Shown in pieces: positions 45,561-58,500 of a stretch of DNA of 64,000 nucleotides. The DNA lies in assembly GCA_035771165.1 (NCBI GenBank), contig JAWNZC010000111.1, positions 248,001 to 312,000 of the forward strand, written 5' to 3'. The translations under genes and the position numbers were made by a program. A model generated the notes under the pieces. That model did not search any database and was not told the origin of the DNA. It worked only from the letters and a program-made list of their open reading frames with translations. How positions within the stretch are numbered: position 1 is the first letter of the stretch; the number at the start of each line of letters is the position of its first letter. The stretch is from Paragorgia papillata (lineage: Eukaryota; Cnidaria; Anthozoa; Scleralcyonacea; Coralliidae).

Positions 45561-48500
45561 GTTAAAAATCATCTTGGTACAGCAGCAGATGGTGGTTAGC
45601 AAGGTTATTCAGTTAAAAATTATCTTGGTACAGCAGCCAGATGGAAGTTAGGAAGGTTATTCAGTTAAAAATCGTCTTGGTACAGCAGCCAGATTGTAGT
45701 TAGGAAGGTTATTCAGTTGGGAAGGTTATTCAGTTGGGAAGGTTATTCAGTTAAAAATTATCTTGGTACAGGAGCCAGATGGAAGTTAGGAAGGTTATTC
45801 AGTTAAAAATCGTCTTGGTACAGCAGCCAGATGGTGGTTAGGAAGGTTATTCAGTTATGAGATGGTAGTTAGGAAGGTTATTCAGTTAAAAATTATCTTG
45901 GTACAGCAGTCAGATGGAAGTTAGGAAGGTTATTCAGTTAAAAATCGTCTTGGTACAGCAGCCAGATGGTAGTTAGGAAGGTTATTCAGTTAAAAATTAT
46001 CTTGGTACAGCAGCCAGATGAGAGTTAGGAAGGTTATTCAGTAAAAAATCATCTTGGTACAGCAGCCAGGTGGTGGTTATAGGAAGGTTATTCAGTTAAA
46101 AAATTATCTTGGTACAGCAGCCAGATGGTGGTTAGGAAGGTTATTCAGTTAAAAATTATCTTGGTACAGCAGCCAGATGGAAGTGAGGAAGGTTATTCAG
46201 TTAAAAATTATCTTGGTACAGCAGCCAGATGGTGGTTAGGAAGGTTATTCAGTTAAAAATCATCTTGGTACAGCAGCCAGATGGTGGTTAGGAAGGTTAT
46301 TCAGTTAAAAATTATCTTGGTACAGCAGCCAGATGGAAGTTAGGAAAGTTATTCAGTTAAAAATTATCTTGGTACAGCAGCCAGATGAGAGTTAGGAAGG
46401 TTATTCAGTAAAATCATCTTGGTACAGCAGCCAGATGGTGGTTAGGAAGGTTATTCAGTTAAAAATTACCTTTGTACAGCAGCCAGATGGTGGTTAGGAA
46501 GGTTATTCAGTTAAAAATTATCTTGGTACAGCAGCCAGATGGAAGTTAGGAAGGTTATTCACTTAAAAATTACCTTGGTACAGCAGCCAGATGGTGGTTA
46601 GGAAGGTTATTCAGTTAAAAATTACCTTTGTACAGCAGCCAGATGGTGGTTAGGAAGGTTATTCAGTTAAAAATCATCTTGGTACAGCAGCCAGATGGTA
46701 GTTAGGAAGGTTATTCAGTTAAAAATTATCTTGGTACAGCAGCCAGATGGTAGTTAGGAAGGTTATTCAGTTAAAAATTATCTTGGTACAGCAGCCAGAT
46801 GGTGGTTAGGAAGGTTATTCAGTTAAAAAATTATCTTGGTACAGCAGCCAGATGGAAGTTAGGAAGGTTATTCAGTTAAAAAATTATCTTGGTACAGCAG
46901 CCAGATGGTGGTTAGGAAGGTTATTCAGTTAAAAATCATCTTGGTACAGCAGCCAGATGGTGGTTAGGAAGGTTATTCAGTTAAAAATTATCTTGGCACA
47001 GCAGCCAGATGGTACTTAGGAAGGTTATTCAGTTAAAAATTACCTTGGTACAGCAGCCAGATGGTGGTTAGGAAGGTTATTCAGTTAAAAATCATCTTGG
47101 TACAGCAGCCAGATGGTGGTTAGGAAGGTTATTCAGTTAAAAATCATCTTGGTACAGCAGCCAGATGGTGGTTAGGAAGGTTATTCAGTTAAAAATTATC
47201 TTGGTACAGCAGCCAGATGGTAGTTAGGAAGGTTATTCAGTTAAAAATTATCTTGGTACAGCAGCCAGATGTGAGTTAGGAAGGTTATTCAGTAAAAAAT
47301 CATCTTGGTACAGCAGCCAGGTGGTGGTTATAGGAAGGTTATTCAGTTAAAAAATTATCTTGGTACAGCACCGAGATGGTGGTTAGGAAGGTTATTCAGT
47401 TAAAAATTATCTTGGTACAGCAGCCAGATGGAAGCGAGGAAGGTTATTCAGTTAAAAATTATCTTGGTACAGCAGCCAGATGGTGGTTAGGAAGGTTATT
47501 CAGTTAAAAATCATCTTGGTTCAGCAGCCAGATGGTGGTTAGGAAGGTTATTCAGTTAAAAATTATCTTGGTACAGCAGCCAGATGGAAGTAAGGAAAGT
47601 TATTCAGTTAAAAATTATCTTGGTACAGCAGCCAGATGAGAGTTAGGAAGGTTATTCAGTAAAAACATCTTGGTACAGCAGCCAGATGGAAGTTAGGAAG
47701 GTTATTCAGTTAAAATCATCTTGGTACAGCAGCCAGGTGGAAGTTACGAAGGTTATTCAGTTAAAAATCATCTTGGTAGAGCAACCAGATGGTGGTTAGG
47801 AAGGTTATTCAGTTAAAAATTATCTTGGTACAGCAGCCAGATGGAAGTTAGGAAGGTTATTCAGTTAAAAATTACCTTGGTACAGCAGCCAGATGGTGGT
47901 TAGGAAGGTTATTCAGTTAAAAATTACCTTGGTACAGCAGCCAGATGGTGATTAGGAAGGTTATTCAGTTAAAAATCATCTTGGTACAGCAGCCAGATGG
48001 TAGTTAGGAAGGTTATTCAGTTAAAAATTATCTTGGTACAGCAGCCAGATGAGAGTTAGGAAGGTTATTCAGTAAAAAATTACCTTGGTACAGCAGCCAG
48101 ATGGAAGTTAGGAAGGTTATTCAGTTAAAAATCGTCTTGGTACAGCAGCCAGATTGTAGTTAGGAAGGTTATTCAGTTGGGAAGGTTATTCAGTTGGGAA
48201 GGTTATTCAGTTAAAAATTATCTTGGTACAGGAGCCAGATGGAAGTTAGGAAGGTTATTCAGTTAAAAATCGTCTTGGTACAGCAGCCAGATGGTGGTTA
48301 GGAAGGTTATTCAGTTATGAGATGGTAGTTAGGAAGGTTATTCACTTAAAAATTATCTTGGTACAGCAGCCAGATGAGAGTTAGGAAGGTTATTCAGTAA
48401 AAAATCATCTTGGTACAGCAGCCAGATGGTGGTTAGGAAGGTTATTCAGTTAAAAATCATCTTGGTGCAGCAGCCAGATGGTGGTTAGGAAGGTTATTCA

Positions 48501-51227
48501 GTTAAAAATTATCTTGGTACAGCAGCCAGATGGTACTTAGGAAGGTTATTCAGTTAAAAATTACCTTGGTACAGCAGCCAGATGGTGGTTAGGAAGGTTA
48601 TTCTGTTAAAAATCATCTTGGTACAGCAGCCAGATGGTGGTTAGGAAGGTTATTCAGTTAAAAATTATCTTGGTACAGCAGCCAGATGGTAGTTAGGAAG
48701 GTTATTCAGTTAAAAATTATCTTGGTACAGCAGCCAGATGAGAGTTAGGAAGGTTATTCAGTAAAAAATTACCTTGGTACAGCAGCTAGATGGTGGTTAG
48801 GAAGGTTATTCAGTTAAAAATCATCTTGGTGCAGCAGCCAGATGGTGGTTAGGAAGGTTATTTAGTTAAAAATTACCTTGGTACAGCAGCTAGATGGTGG
48901 TTAGGAAGGTTATTCAGTTAAAAATTACCTTGGTACAGCAGCCAGATGGTGGTTAGGAAGGTTATTCAGTTAAAAATCATCTTCGTACAGCAGCCAGATG
49001 GTGGTTAGGAAGGTTATTCAGTTAAAAATTATCTTGGTACAGCAGCCAGATGGTAGTTAGGAAGGTTATTCAGTTAAAAATTATCTTGGTACAGCAGCCA
49101 GATGAGAGTTAGGAAGGTTATTCAGTAAAAAATTACCTTGGTACAGCAGCTAGATGGTGGTTAGGAAGGTTATTCAGTTAAAAATCATCTTGGTGCAGCA
49201 GCCAGATGGTTGTTAGGAAGGTTATTTAGTTAAAAATTATCTTGGTACAGCAGCCAGATGGTGGTTAGGAAGGTTATTCAGTTAAAAATCATCTTGGTAC
49301 AGCAGCCAGATGGTGGTTAGGAAGGTTATTCAGTTAAAAATTATCTTGGTACAGCAGGCAGATGGTAGTTAGGAAGGTTATTCAGTTAAAAATTACCTTG
49401 GTACAGCAGCCAGATGGTGGTTAGGAAGGTTATTCAGTTAAAAATCATCTTGGTACAGCAGCCAGATGGTGGTTAGGAAGGTTATTCAGTTAAAAATTAT
49501 CTTGGTACAGCAGCCAGATGGTGGTTAGGAAGGTTATTCAGTTAAAAATTATCTTGGTACAGCAGCCAGATGGTAGTTAGGAAGGTTATTCAGTTAAAAA
49601 TCATCTTGGTACAGCAGCCAGATGGTAGTTAGGAATGTTATTCAGTTAAAAATTATCTTGGTACAGCAGTCAGATGGAAGTTAGGAAGGTTATTCAGTTA
49701 AAAATCATCTTGGTACAGCAGCCAGGTGGTGGTTATAGGAAGGTTATTCAGTTAAAAATTATTTTGGTACAGCAGCCAGATGGTGGTTAGGAAGGTTATT
49801 CAGTTAAAAATTATCTTGGTACAGCAGCCAGATGGAAGTTAGGAAGGTTATTCAGTTAAAAATTATCTTGGTACAGCAGCCAGATGAGAGTTAGGAAGGT
49901 TAATCAGTAAAAAATTACCTTGGTACAGCAGCCAGATGGTGGTTAGGAAGGTTATTCAGTTAAAAATCATCTTGGTAGAGCAGCCAGATGGTGGTTAGGA
50001 AGGTTATTCAGTTAAAAATTATCTTGGTACAGCAGCCAGATGAGAGTTAGGAAGGTTATTCAGTAAAAACATCTTGGTACAGCAGCCAGATGGAAGTTAG
50101 GAAGGTTATTCAGTTAAAAATCATCTTGGTAGAGCAGCCAGATGGTGGTTAGGAAGGTTATTTAGTTAAAAATTACCTTGGTACAGCAGCCAGATGGTGG
50201 TTAGGAAGGTTATTCAGTTAAAAATCATCTTGGTACAGCAGCCAGATGGTGGTTAGGAAGGTTATTCAGTTAAAAATTATCTTGGTACAGCAGCCAGATG
50301 GTAGTTAGGAAGGTTATTCAGTTAAAAATTACCTTGGTACAGCAGCCAGATGGTGGTTAGGAAGGTTATTCAGTTAAAAATCATCTTGGTACAGCAGCCA
50401 GATGGTGGTTAGGAAGGTTATTCTGTTAAAAATTATCTTGGTACAGCAGCCAGATGGTAGTTAGGAAGGTTATTCAGTTAAAAATTATCTTGGTACAGCA
50501 GCCAGATGAGAGTTAGGAAGGTTATTCAATAAAAAATTACCTTGGTACAGCAGCTAGATGGTGGTTAGGAAGGTTATTCAGTTAAAAATCATCTTGGTGC
50601 AGCAGCCAGATGGTGGTTAGGAAGGTTATTCAGTTAAAAATTATCTTGGTACAGCAGCCAGATGGTAGTTAGGAAGGTTATTCAGTTAAAAATTCTCTTG
50701 GTACAGCAGCCAGATGAGAGTTAGGAAGGTTATTCAGTAAAAAATTACCTTGGTACAGCAGCTAGATGGTGGTTAGGAAGGTTATTCAGTTAAAAATCAT
50801 CTTGGTAGAGCAGCCAGATGGTGGTTAGGAATGTTATTTAGTTAAAAATTACCTTGGTACAGCAGCCAGATGGTGGTTAGGAAGGTTATTCAGTTAAAAA
50901 TCATCTTGGTACAGCAGCCAGATGGTGGTTAGGAAGGTTATTCAGTTAAAAATTATCTTGGTACAGCAGCCAGATGGTAGTTAGGAATGTTATTCAGTTA
51001 AAAATTATCTTGGTACAGCAGTCAGATGGAAGTTAGGAAGGTTATTCAGTTAAAAATCATCTTGGTATAGCAGCCAGGTGGTGGTTATAGGAAGGTTATT
51101 CAGTTAAAAAATTATCTTGGTACAGCAGCCAGATGGTGGTTAGGAAGGTTATTCAGTTAAAAATTATCTTGGTACAGCAGCCAGATGGAAGTGAGGAAGG
51201 TTATTCAGTTAAAAATTATCTTGGTAC

Positions 51228-51356
51228 TGTAATAACTCACGTTTATTAGACGACCACTTGTTGAATACAAGCCTATTTATATATCCTAACTACTGATTAA
51301 CATATAAAATAATCAACTACTAATTTACATATAGTCTCACGCCACCGCATGTGACA
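51228..51356 (-). repeat. 3' LTR (element orientation)
   Basis: 129 bp, identical to the LTR at 55,390-55,518. It starts TGTAATAACTC and ends GCATGTGACA on the plus strand. Confidence 0.95.
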
Positions 51357-51376
51357 TCTCTCTTTTTTCTTTTTTT
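51357..51376 (-). promoter_or_regulatory. Polypurine tract
   Basis: On the minus strand an A/G-only run of about 20 bases ends exactly at the 3' LTR, the expected primer for plus-strand DNA synthesis. Confidence 0.85.
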
Positions 51377-51388
51377 GAAAACTAAATC

Positions 51389-52360
51389 CTAATTAAACTG
51401 TAAATACTGTAAGATTGTTATCAAATGTAAATAATGTAAGATTGTCATCAGTTCTAACCCAGTCTCAATTAAACGTGACGGCGCGTGACGAATCCGCGTA
51501 CTTCTTCTAAGAGGCTGATTTGTCTGCACCACCGGTCGACTCATTTGTACTTCTTCTGCTATAACCTCAGGTGGTGGTGGTTGAGGCGAGCGATACTCTA
51601 CACTATCAGGCTCCATGGGTGGGCTTATAACAATCGGTGGTTCTTTCGTTGGCAAAAGATGAATGCGATTTCGACGTAACTGCGTTCCATCTGGAGTGGC
51701 AATGACATAAGAACGAGGAGCTTGATGTTGATCAATGACCACTGCAGGATTCCATTCACGTCCCTGTCGGATTCTCACTGACTCGTTTGGGCAAAGAGGC
51801 GGTAATAACTTCGTACCACGGTCGTAGTGTGCTTTTTGACGTTGCTGGCGTAACCGCAATCTCTGACAAACGTCATTGACTGGCTGAGGCTTAGGCTTAA
51901 GGAGATGCTTCGGAGTTGGCAATTTGGTTCTCAGTTTCCAGCTAATGAATAGTTCTGCGGGAGATTGTTCCATACCACTGATAGGGGAATTGCGAAACTC
52001 TAGTAAAGCGAGAAATGCATCTTGTTTGGAATCATCAGCTTTCTTTAACAGTCGTTTTATGGTCTGCACGTTTCTCTCCACGAGTCCATTTGACCGCGGG
52101 TAATGTGGGCTGGATGTTACCACATCCACCTCCCATTCTCTAGCAAATTCCTTTACTCTAAGGCTGTTAAATGGCATATTATCAGCAATAATCTTCTCTG
52201 GAATACCATGACGCGCAAACATGTCCTTCATTGCTAAAATGACAGCTTCACTATTCTTGTGGTTAAGTCGAGCTACTTCGGGGTACTTCGAAAAATAATC
52301 AACGACTAGCAAATAATCTCTTCCTTTGTAGTAAAAATGTCCGCAGCAACGGTTGCCCAC
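51389..52360 (-). pseudogene. Integrase catalytic core and C-terminus (third frame segment)
   Basis: 323 codons with the DDE triad of retroviral-type integrases: D in LLVVDYFSKYPEV, D in KIIADNMPFNS, and E in SNGLVERNVQTIK, 35 residues after the second D. A proline-rich and charged tail follows (ISPPMEPDSVEYRSPQ) with RRNRIHLLP, ending RRSTRIRHAPSRLI, a motif common at the end of Pol in this class. It continues the frame at 52,306-53,370 after a one-base loss in the A run at 52,333-52,337 (plus strand). Confidence 0.88.
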
Positions 52361-53370
52361 GGTCTTCCTGGGACTTCTTGTGGTATTAAAGGCTCTCTTT
52401 GATTACTTCTCTGGTGTTTTAGACAAGTGCTGCATGCTGAAACCATCTCACTAATCGAAGTATTTATACCAGGCCAGAATACTGCATTCCTAGCTCGTGC
52501 TTTGCATTTTTCCATTCCCAAATGGGCTGCATGTATGCGATTCAAAATTTCTGGTCGAAGAATATGAGGAACGATTATACGATCACCTTTGAACATCAGG
52601 CCATCATAACAGCTTATTTCATCCCTATAGGTCCAATACGATCTAGTTTCTATAGGCGTTTCAGCTATCGTCTGTGGCCAACCATCCATAACAACTCTAT
52701 GCAGCTCCTGAAGCTCTGGATCTTTCTTGGTTTCTTCTGACAGTTTGACAAACATAGTCTCCGAGACCTGGCCTGATTCCAAAATATTTACTTCAAACTC
52801 ATCCTGTTGTTCGCTTGTCTGCACAGGTAGGACTGCTCTAGAAAGTGCATCGGCAATGAAAAGTTGGCTACCAGGTGTATATTTCACTTTGACTGCATAA
52901 GGTTTAACTCGAAGTATCATTTTCTGCAATCGAAGAGGTGCTTGATGGATAGATTTCTTTAATATTGCTTCTAACGGTTTATGGTCAGATTCAACAGTCA
53001 CTTCTCTTTGCCCATACAAATACTGATGGAAATGTTCACAACCAAAAACTATTGCCAACATTTCCTTCTCAATTTGTGAATAGTTTTGTTGGCACTTCGT
53101 CAACGACTTTGAAGCATAAGCCACTGGACGATCATTCTGTAGAATCACTGCACCCATACCTTTCGAGCTAGCATCGACAGACAAACACACAGGTTCTTCC
53201 TGATTGAAAAACTTCAAGACTGGTGCATCAGTAATTGCTGTTTTCAAGTGTGTAAAGGCTTGTTCTTGTGCTTGATCCCAGGACCATTCAACATCTTTCT
53301 CGAGCAACTGCCGTAATGGAGCACTTATCTGCGACATATTTGGAATGAACTTTGGACACGTAAGTGACAA
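52306..53370 (-). pseudogene. RNase H and integrase zinc-binding region (second frame segment)
   Basis: The thumb (FIPNMSQISAPLRQLL) leads into an RNase H-like domain (CLSVDASSKGMGAVILQ, IEKEMLAIVFGCEHFHQYL, SDHKPLEAILKK). Then comes the HHCC zinc domain of integrase (HAAHLGMEKCKARA, FWPGINTSISEMV, CSTCLKHQ). RNase H removes the RNA template; the zinc domain helps assemble integrase on LTR ends. The frame is shifted one base from both neighbours. Confidence 0.88.
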
Positions 53371-55366
53371 TGCCCAAAAATCTTTTCAATTCTTCGCGAT
53401 TAGTAGGACAAGGCATTTCCCTGATTGCTTTAACTTTCTGAGGATCTGGTTTCAGTCCATCTGAACTCAACACATGACCCACATAACTCACTTCGGAGAC
53501 CCGAAACCGGCACTTTTCTTCATTCAACTTGAGATTTTTCTCACGACAACGTTCCAAAACCAATCGAAGTCTCTCGTCATGCTGCTCAACGTTCTCTCCC
53601 CACACTACCAGGTCATCCACGATGACTTCAACCCCTTCTATGTCTTGAAACATGTTGGACATAACACTCTGGAAAACCTCGGGGGCTGAAGCTATTCCAA
53701 ATGGTAAACGTTTATAACTATACCTGCCAAAAGGAGTATTGAAGGTGGCTAACTTGCTGCTTTCTTTGGCTAATTTAACCTGCCAAAAACCATGGTTGGC
53801 ATCAAGAACACTGAAAATCTTTGCATTAGGCATTCTACTGATGACATCTTCCACTGTCTGCATTGGAAACTGTTCACGCATGACAACTTGATTTAAGTCA
53901 CTAGGATCCATGCATACTCTAATCTTATTGTTTTTCTTTCTGGCAATCACAAGGCTGTGTACCCACGCAGTTGGTTCTTTTGTTTTTTCAATAACACCCA
54001 ACTTCTCCATTCGTCGTAACTCTTCTTCAAGTGGCTTGCGCAAAGCAACCGGAACTCTGCGAGGTGGGTGGACAACAGGTTTCGCCTCGGCATTGACCTT
54101 GATTTGGTGCTGTACGCCTTTAATCTCCCCCAGACCTGCAAAGAGATCACTAAATTCTGTCTCAACCTTTGGTTGATCTACCTCAAGGCTATAAACCCGC
54201 TTAATTAAACCAAGTTCAAGACAGGATTTTAATCCGAGGATAGATGGTAAGTCTTGTTCAACCAAAACGAAGTCTAACACGAAAAATTTCCCTTTATATT
54301 CGCACGCTAAACTAACCTTCCCTTTTGGGGTAATTTTCCGCCCATCATACACTTTTAATTTGCATTTACTCTTGAGTGTTTTTGTATTCCTGAGAGACAA
54401 ACGATCAAACAACGACTGCGAAATAACATTACAATCGGCACCAGAATCCAATTTGAAATTCAAATCAGTACTGGCAATCTTCAAAACAACATGCCAGTCA
54501 TCCTGCGAAACGTTCTTATTACTTGAGTCTACTGAGAATGTTAGCAAATCGTGTTCGTTTTCGCTATCTTCAGATTCCCCCAATGTATCAACCGCTTTCC
54601 CCTCAGACTCACGTTTTTTTGCCCGACACACACGCTCAAAATGCCCTGTCTTCTTACAATAGTTACACGTTTTACCAAACGTGGGACAAGACCTCGCTGT
54701 ATGAAATAAACCACAAAACCCACACTTATCTGTCTTGGAATCTGTTCTTGAACGACGTCTAATCGGGTTCTTCTCATTGTTGTTAATGCTCCGAACTTGA
54801 TTTACCGACTGATCAAAATTAATCTGCTCCTGGGGACTCATCACTTTGATCTGCTCTTTCGAGACTTCGGCTGCCCTCGCCATGCTGACTGCCTTTTCAA
54901 GTGTAAGTTTCTCTTCTCTCAACAGCCTTTCTTTAACTGCTAAATCTCGTATGCTGAACACCAACTTGTCTCTCACCATGTCATCCACAACGGTATACTC
55001 ACAGGATTTCACCTTGTTTTTTAATCTTGTGACGAACTGATCAACCGTTTCGGAGTCTTTCTGCGTAATCTTCCAAAACTGATATCTCTCAAAAACCACA
55101 TTCTTCCTAGGATTACAGTACCTATCAAATTGTTCGATAACTTTATCCAGTTTCTTCTCATCGCCCTCCGGAAACTGAAATGTGTTGAAAACTTCAATAG
55201 CATCCTCGCCGGCAAAGTTCAACAAAACGGCTATCTTCACCGAATCGCCTTTGTCTTCACTACCCGAAGCAACCAAGTAAATCTGAAATTGTTGTTTGAA
55301 TCTTCTCCAGTTTTCAGATATGTTTCCCTCAAAACCCAACGTACTAGGCTTATGAAAACTATCCAT
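53288..55366 (-). pseudogene. Gag, protease and reverse transcriptase (first frame segment)
   Basis: 692 codons from ATG 55366, just after the primer site. Residues 1-200 are a Gag-like helical domain. Two zinc knuckles lie at 215-227 (CGFCGLFHTARSC, a CX2CX3HX4C variant) and 234-247 (CNYCKKTGHFERVC). The protease active site is DSG at 307-309. RT spans about 435-650, with FSVLDANHGFWQVKL, YKRLPFGIASAPEVFQ, and the catalytic VDD at 583-585 (Val in place of Tyr-x at the box, usual in this class). The sense leaves the frame near 53,350 by one base beside AAAG. There is no stop between Gag and Pol, so one fused polyprotein is expected. Confidence 0.9.
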
Positions 55367-55371
55367 AGTCT

Positions 55372-55389
55372 ATCCCACTCCTGACACCA
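55372..55389 (-). promoter_or_regulatory. Primer binding site
   Basis: TGGTGTCAGGAGTGGGAT begins directly after the 5' LTR on the minus strand. The leading TGG pairs with a tRNA 3' CCA end. The tRNA could not be named with certainty. Confidence 0.8.
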
Positions 55390-55518
55390 TGTAATAACTC
55401 ACGTTTATTAGACGACCACTTGTTGAATACAAGCCTATTTATATATCCTAACTACTGATTAACATATAAAATAATCAACTACTAATTTACATATAGTCTC
55501 ACGCCACCGCATGTGACA
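55390..55518 (-). repeat. 5' LTR (element orientation)
   Basis: 129 bp, identical to the other LTR. At this length U3 and R must be very compact. The promoter could not be placed; a TTATATAT-like word at about 55,438-55,448 may be the TATA box. Confidence 0.95.
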
Positions 55519-58500
55519 GGTACAGCAGCCAGATGGTGGTTAGGAAGGTTATTCAGTTAAAAATCATCTTGGTACAGCAGCCAGATGGTGGTTAGGAAGG
55601 TTATTCAGTTAAAAATTATCTTGGTACAGCAGCCAGATGGTAGTTAGGAAGGTTATTCAGTTAAAAATTACCTTGGTACAGCAGCCAGATGGTGGTTAGG
55701 AAGGTTATTCAGTTAAAAATCATCTTGGTACAGCAGCCAGATGGTGGTTAGGAAGGTTATTCAGTTAAAAATCATCTTGGTACAGCAGCCAGATGGTAGT
55801 TAGGAAGGTTATTCAGTTAAAAATTATCTTGGTACAGCAGCCAGATGAGAGTTAGGAAGGTTATTCAGTAAAAAATTACCTTGGTACAACAGCTAGATGG
55901 TGGTTAGGAAGGTTATTCAGTTAAAAATCATCTTGGTGCAGCAGCCAGATGGTGGTTAGGAAGGTTATTCCGTTAAAAATTATCTTGGTACAGCAGCCAG
56001 ATGGTAGTTAGGAAGGTTATTCAGTTAAAAATTATCTTGGTACAGCAGCCAGATGAGAGTTAGGAAGGTTATTCAGTAAAAACATCTTGGTACAGCAGCC
56101 AGATGGAAGTTAGGAAGGTTATTCAGTTAAAAATCATCTTGGTAGAGCAGCCAGATGGTTGTTAGGAAGGTTATTTAGTTAAAAATTACCTTGGTACAGC
56201 AGCCAGATGGTGGTTAGGAAGGTTATTCAGTTAAAAATCATCTTGGTACAGCAGCCAGATGGTGGTTAGGAAGGTTATTCAGTTAAAAATTATCTTGGTA
56301 CAGCAGCCAGATGGTAGTTAGGAAGGTTATTCAGTTAAAAATTACCTTGGTACAGCAGCCAGATGGTGGTTAGGAAGGTTATTCAGTTAAAAATCATCTT
56401 GGTACAGCAGCCAGATGGTGGTTAGGAAGGTTATTCAGTTAAAAATCATCTTGGTACAGCAGCCAGATGGTAGTTAGGAAGGTTATTCAGTTAAAAATTA
56501 TCTTGGTACAGCAGCCAGATGAGAGTTAGGAAGGTTATTCAGTAAAAAATTACCTTGGTACAACAGCTAGATGGTGGTTAGGAAGGTTATTCAGTTAAAA
56601 ATCATCTTGGTGCAGCAGCCAGATGGTGGTTAGGAAGGTTATTCCGTTAAAAATTATCTTGGTACAGCAGCCAGATGGTAGTTAGGAAGGTTATTCAGTT
56701 AAAAATTATCTTGGTACAGCAGCCAGATGAGAGTTAGGAAGGTTATTCAGTAAAAACATCTTGATACAGCAGCCAGATGGAAGTTAGGAAGGTTATTCAG
56801 TTAAAAATCATCTTGGTGCAGCAGCCAGATGGTGGTTAGGAAGGTTATTCCGTTAAAAATTATCTTGGTACAGCAGCCAGATGGTAGTTAGGAAGGTTAT
56901 TCAGTTAAAAATTATCTTGGTACAGCAGCCAGATGAGAGTTAGGAAGGTTATTCAGTAAAAACATCTTGGTACAGCAGCCAGATGGAAGTTAGGAAGGTT
57001 ATTCAGTTAAAAATCATCTTGGTAGAGCAGCGAGATGGTTGTTAGGAAGGTTATTTAGTTAAAAATTACCTTGGTACAGCAGCCAGATGGTGGTTAGGAA
57101 GGTTATTCAGTTAAAAATCATCTTGGTACAGCAGCCAGATGGTGGTTAGGAAGGTTATTCAGTTAAAAATTATCTTGGTACAGCAGCCAGATGGTAGTTA
57201 GGAAGGTTATTCAGTTAAAAATTACCTTGGTACAGCAGCCAGATGGTGGTTAGGAAGGTTATTCAGTTAAAAATCATCTTGGTACAGCAGCCAGATGGTG
57301 GTTAGGAAGGTTATTCAGTTAAAAATCATCTTGGTACAGCAGCCAGATGGTAGTTAGGAAGGTTATTCAGTTAAAAATTATCTTGGTACAGCAGCCAGAT
57401 GAGAGTTAGGAAGGTTATTCAGTAAAAAATTACCTTGGTACAACAGCTAGATGGTGGTTAGGAAGGTTATTCAGTTAAAAATCATCTTGGTGCAGCAGCC
57501 AGATGGTGGTTAGGAAGGTTATTCCGTTAAAAATTATCTTGGTACAGCAGCCAGATGGTAGTTAGGAAGGTTATTCAGTTAAAAATTATCTTGGTACAGC
57601 AGCCAGATGAGAGTTAGGATGGTTATTCAGTAAAAACATCTTGATACAGCAGCCAGATGGAAGTTAGGAAGGTTATTCAGTTAAAAATCATCTTGGTAGA
57701 GCAGCCAGATGGTTGTTAGGAAGGTTATTTAGTTAAAAATTACCTTGGTACAGCAGCCAGATGGTGGTTAGGAAGGTTATTCAGTTAAAAATCATCTTGG
57801 TACAGCAGCCAGATGGTGGTTAGGAAGGTTATTCAGTTAAAAATTATCTTGGTACAGCAGCCAGATGGTAGTTAGGAAGGTTATTCAGTTAAAAATTACC
57901 TTGGTACAGCAGCCAGATGGTGGTTACGAAGGTTATTCAGTTAAAAATCATCTTGGTACAGCAGCCAGATGGTGGTTAGGAAGGTTATCCAGTTAAAAAT
58001 TATCTTGGTACAGCAGCCAGATGGTGGTTAGGAAGGTTATTCAGTTAAAAATTATCTTGGTACAGCAGCCAGATGGTAGTAAGGAAGGTTATTCAGTTAA
58101 AAATCATCTTGGTACACCAGCCAGATGGTAGTTAGGAATGTTATTCAGTTAAAAATTATCTTGGTACAGCAGCCAGATGGAAGTTAGGAAGGTTATTCAG
58201 TTAAAAATCATCTTGGTACAGCAGCCAGGTGGTGGTTATAGGAAGGTTATTCAGTTAAAAAATTATTTTGGTACAGCAGCCAGATGGTGGTTAGGAAGGT
58301 TATTCAGTTAAAAATCATCTTGGTACAGCAGCCAGATGGTGGTTAGGAAGGTTATTCAGTTAAAAATTATCTTGGTACAGCAGCCAGATGGTAGTTAGGA
58401 AGGTTATTCAGTTAAAAATTACCTTGGTACAGCAGCCAGATGGTGGTTAGGAAGGTTATTCAGTTAAAAATCATCTTGGTACAGCAGCCAGATGGTGGTT

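Larger units (their letters stand above)
51228..55518 (-). mobile_element. Ty3/mag-like LTR retrotransposon, recent insertion
   Basis: Two 129-bp LTRs (TG to CA, identical base for base) bound 4,291 bp, with GGTAC as a 5-bp target duplication (51,223-51,227 and 55,519-55,523), cut into one satellite unit. On the minus strand the order is LTR, primer binding site, Gag with two zinc knuckles, protease, RT, RNase H, integrase, polypurine tract, LTR. The domain order (RT before integrase) makes it Ty3/gypsy class; short LTRs, Gag-Pol in one frame and zinc knuckles fit the mag/SURL group. Only two one-base frameshifts, both in or beside short base runs, break the long frame. No envelope gene is present. 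Confidence 0.93.

Noticed and set aside
53474..55384. Plus-strand open frames opposite the retrotransposon polyprotein
   Set aside because: They are shadows of the minus-strand Gag-Pol frame.
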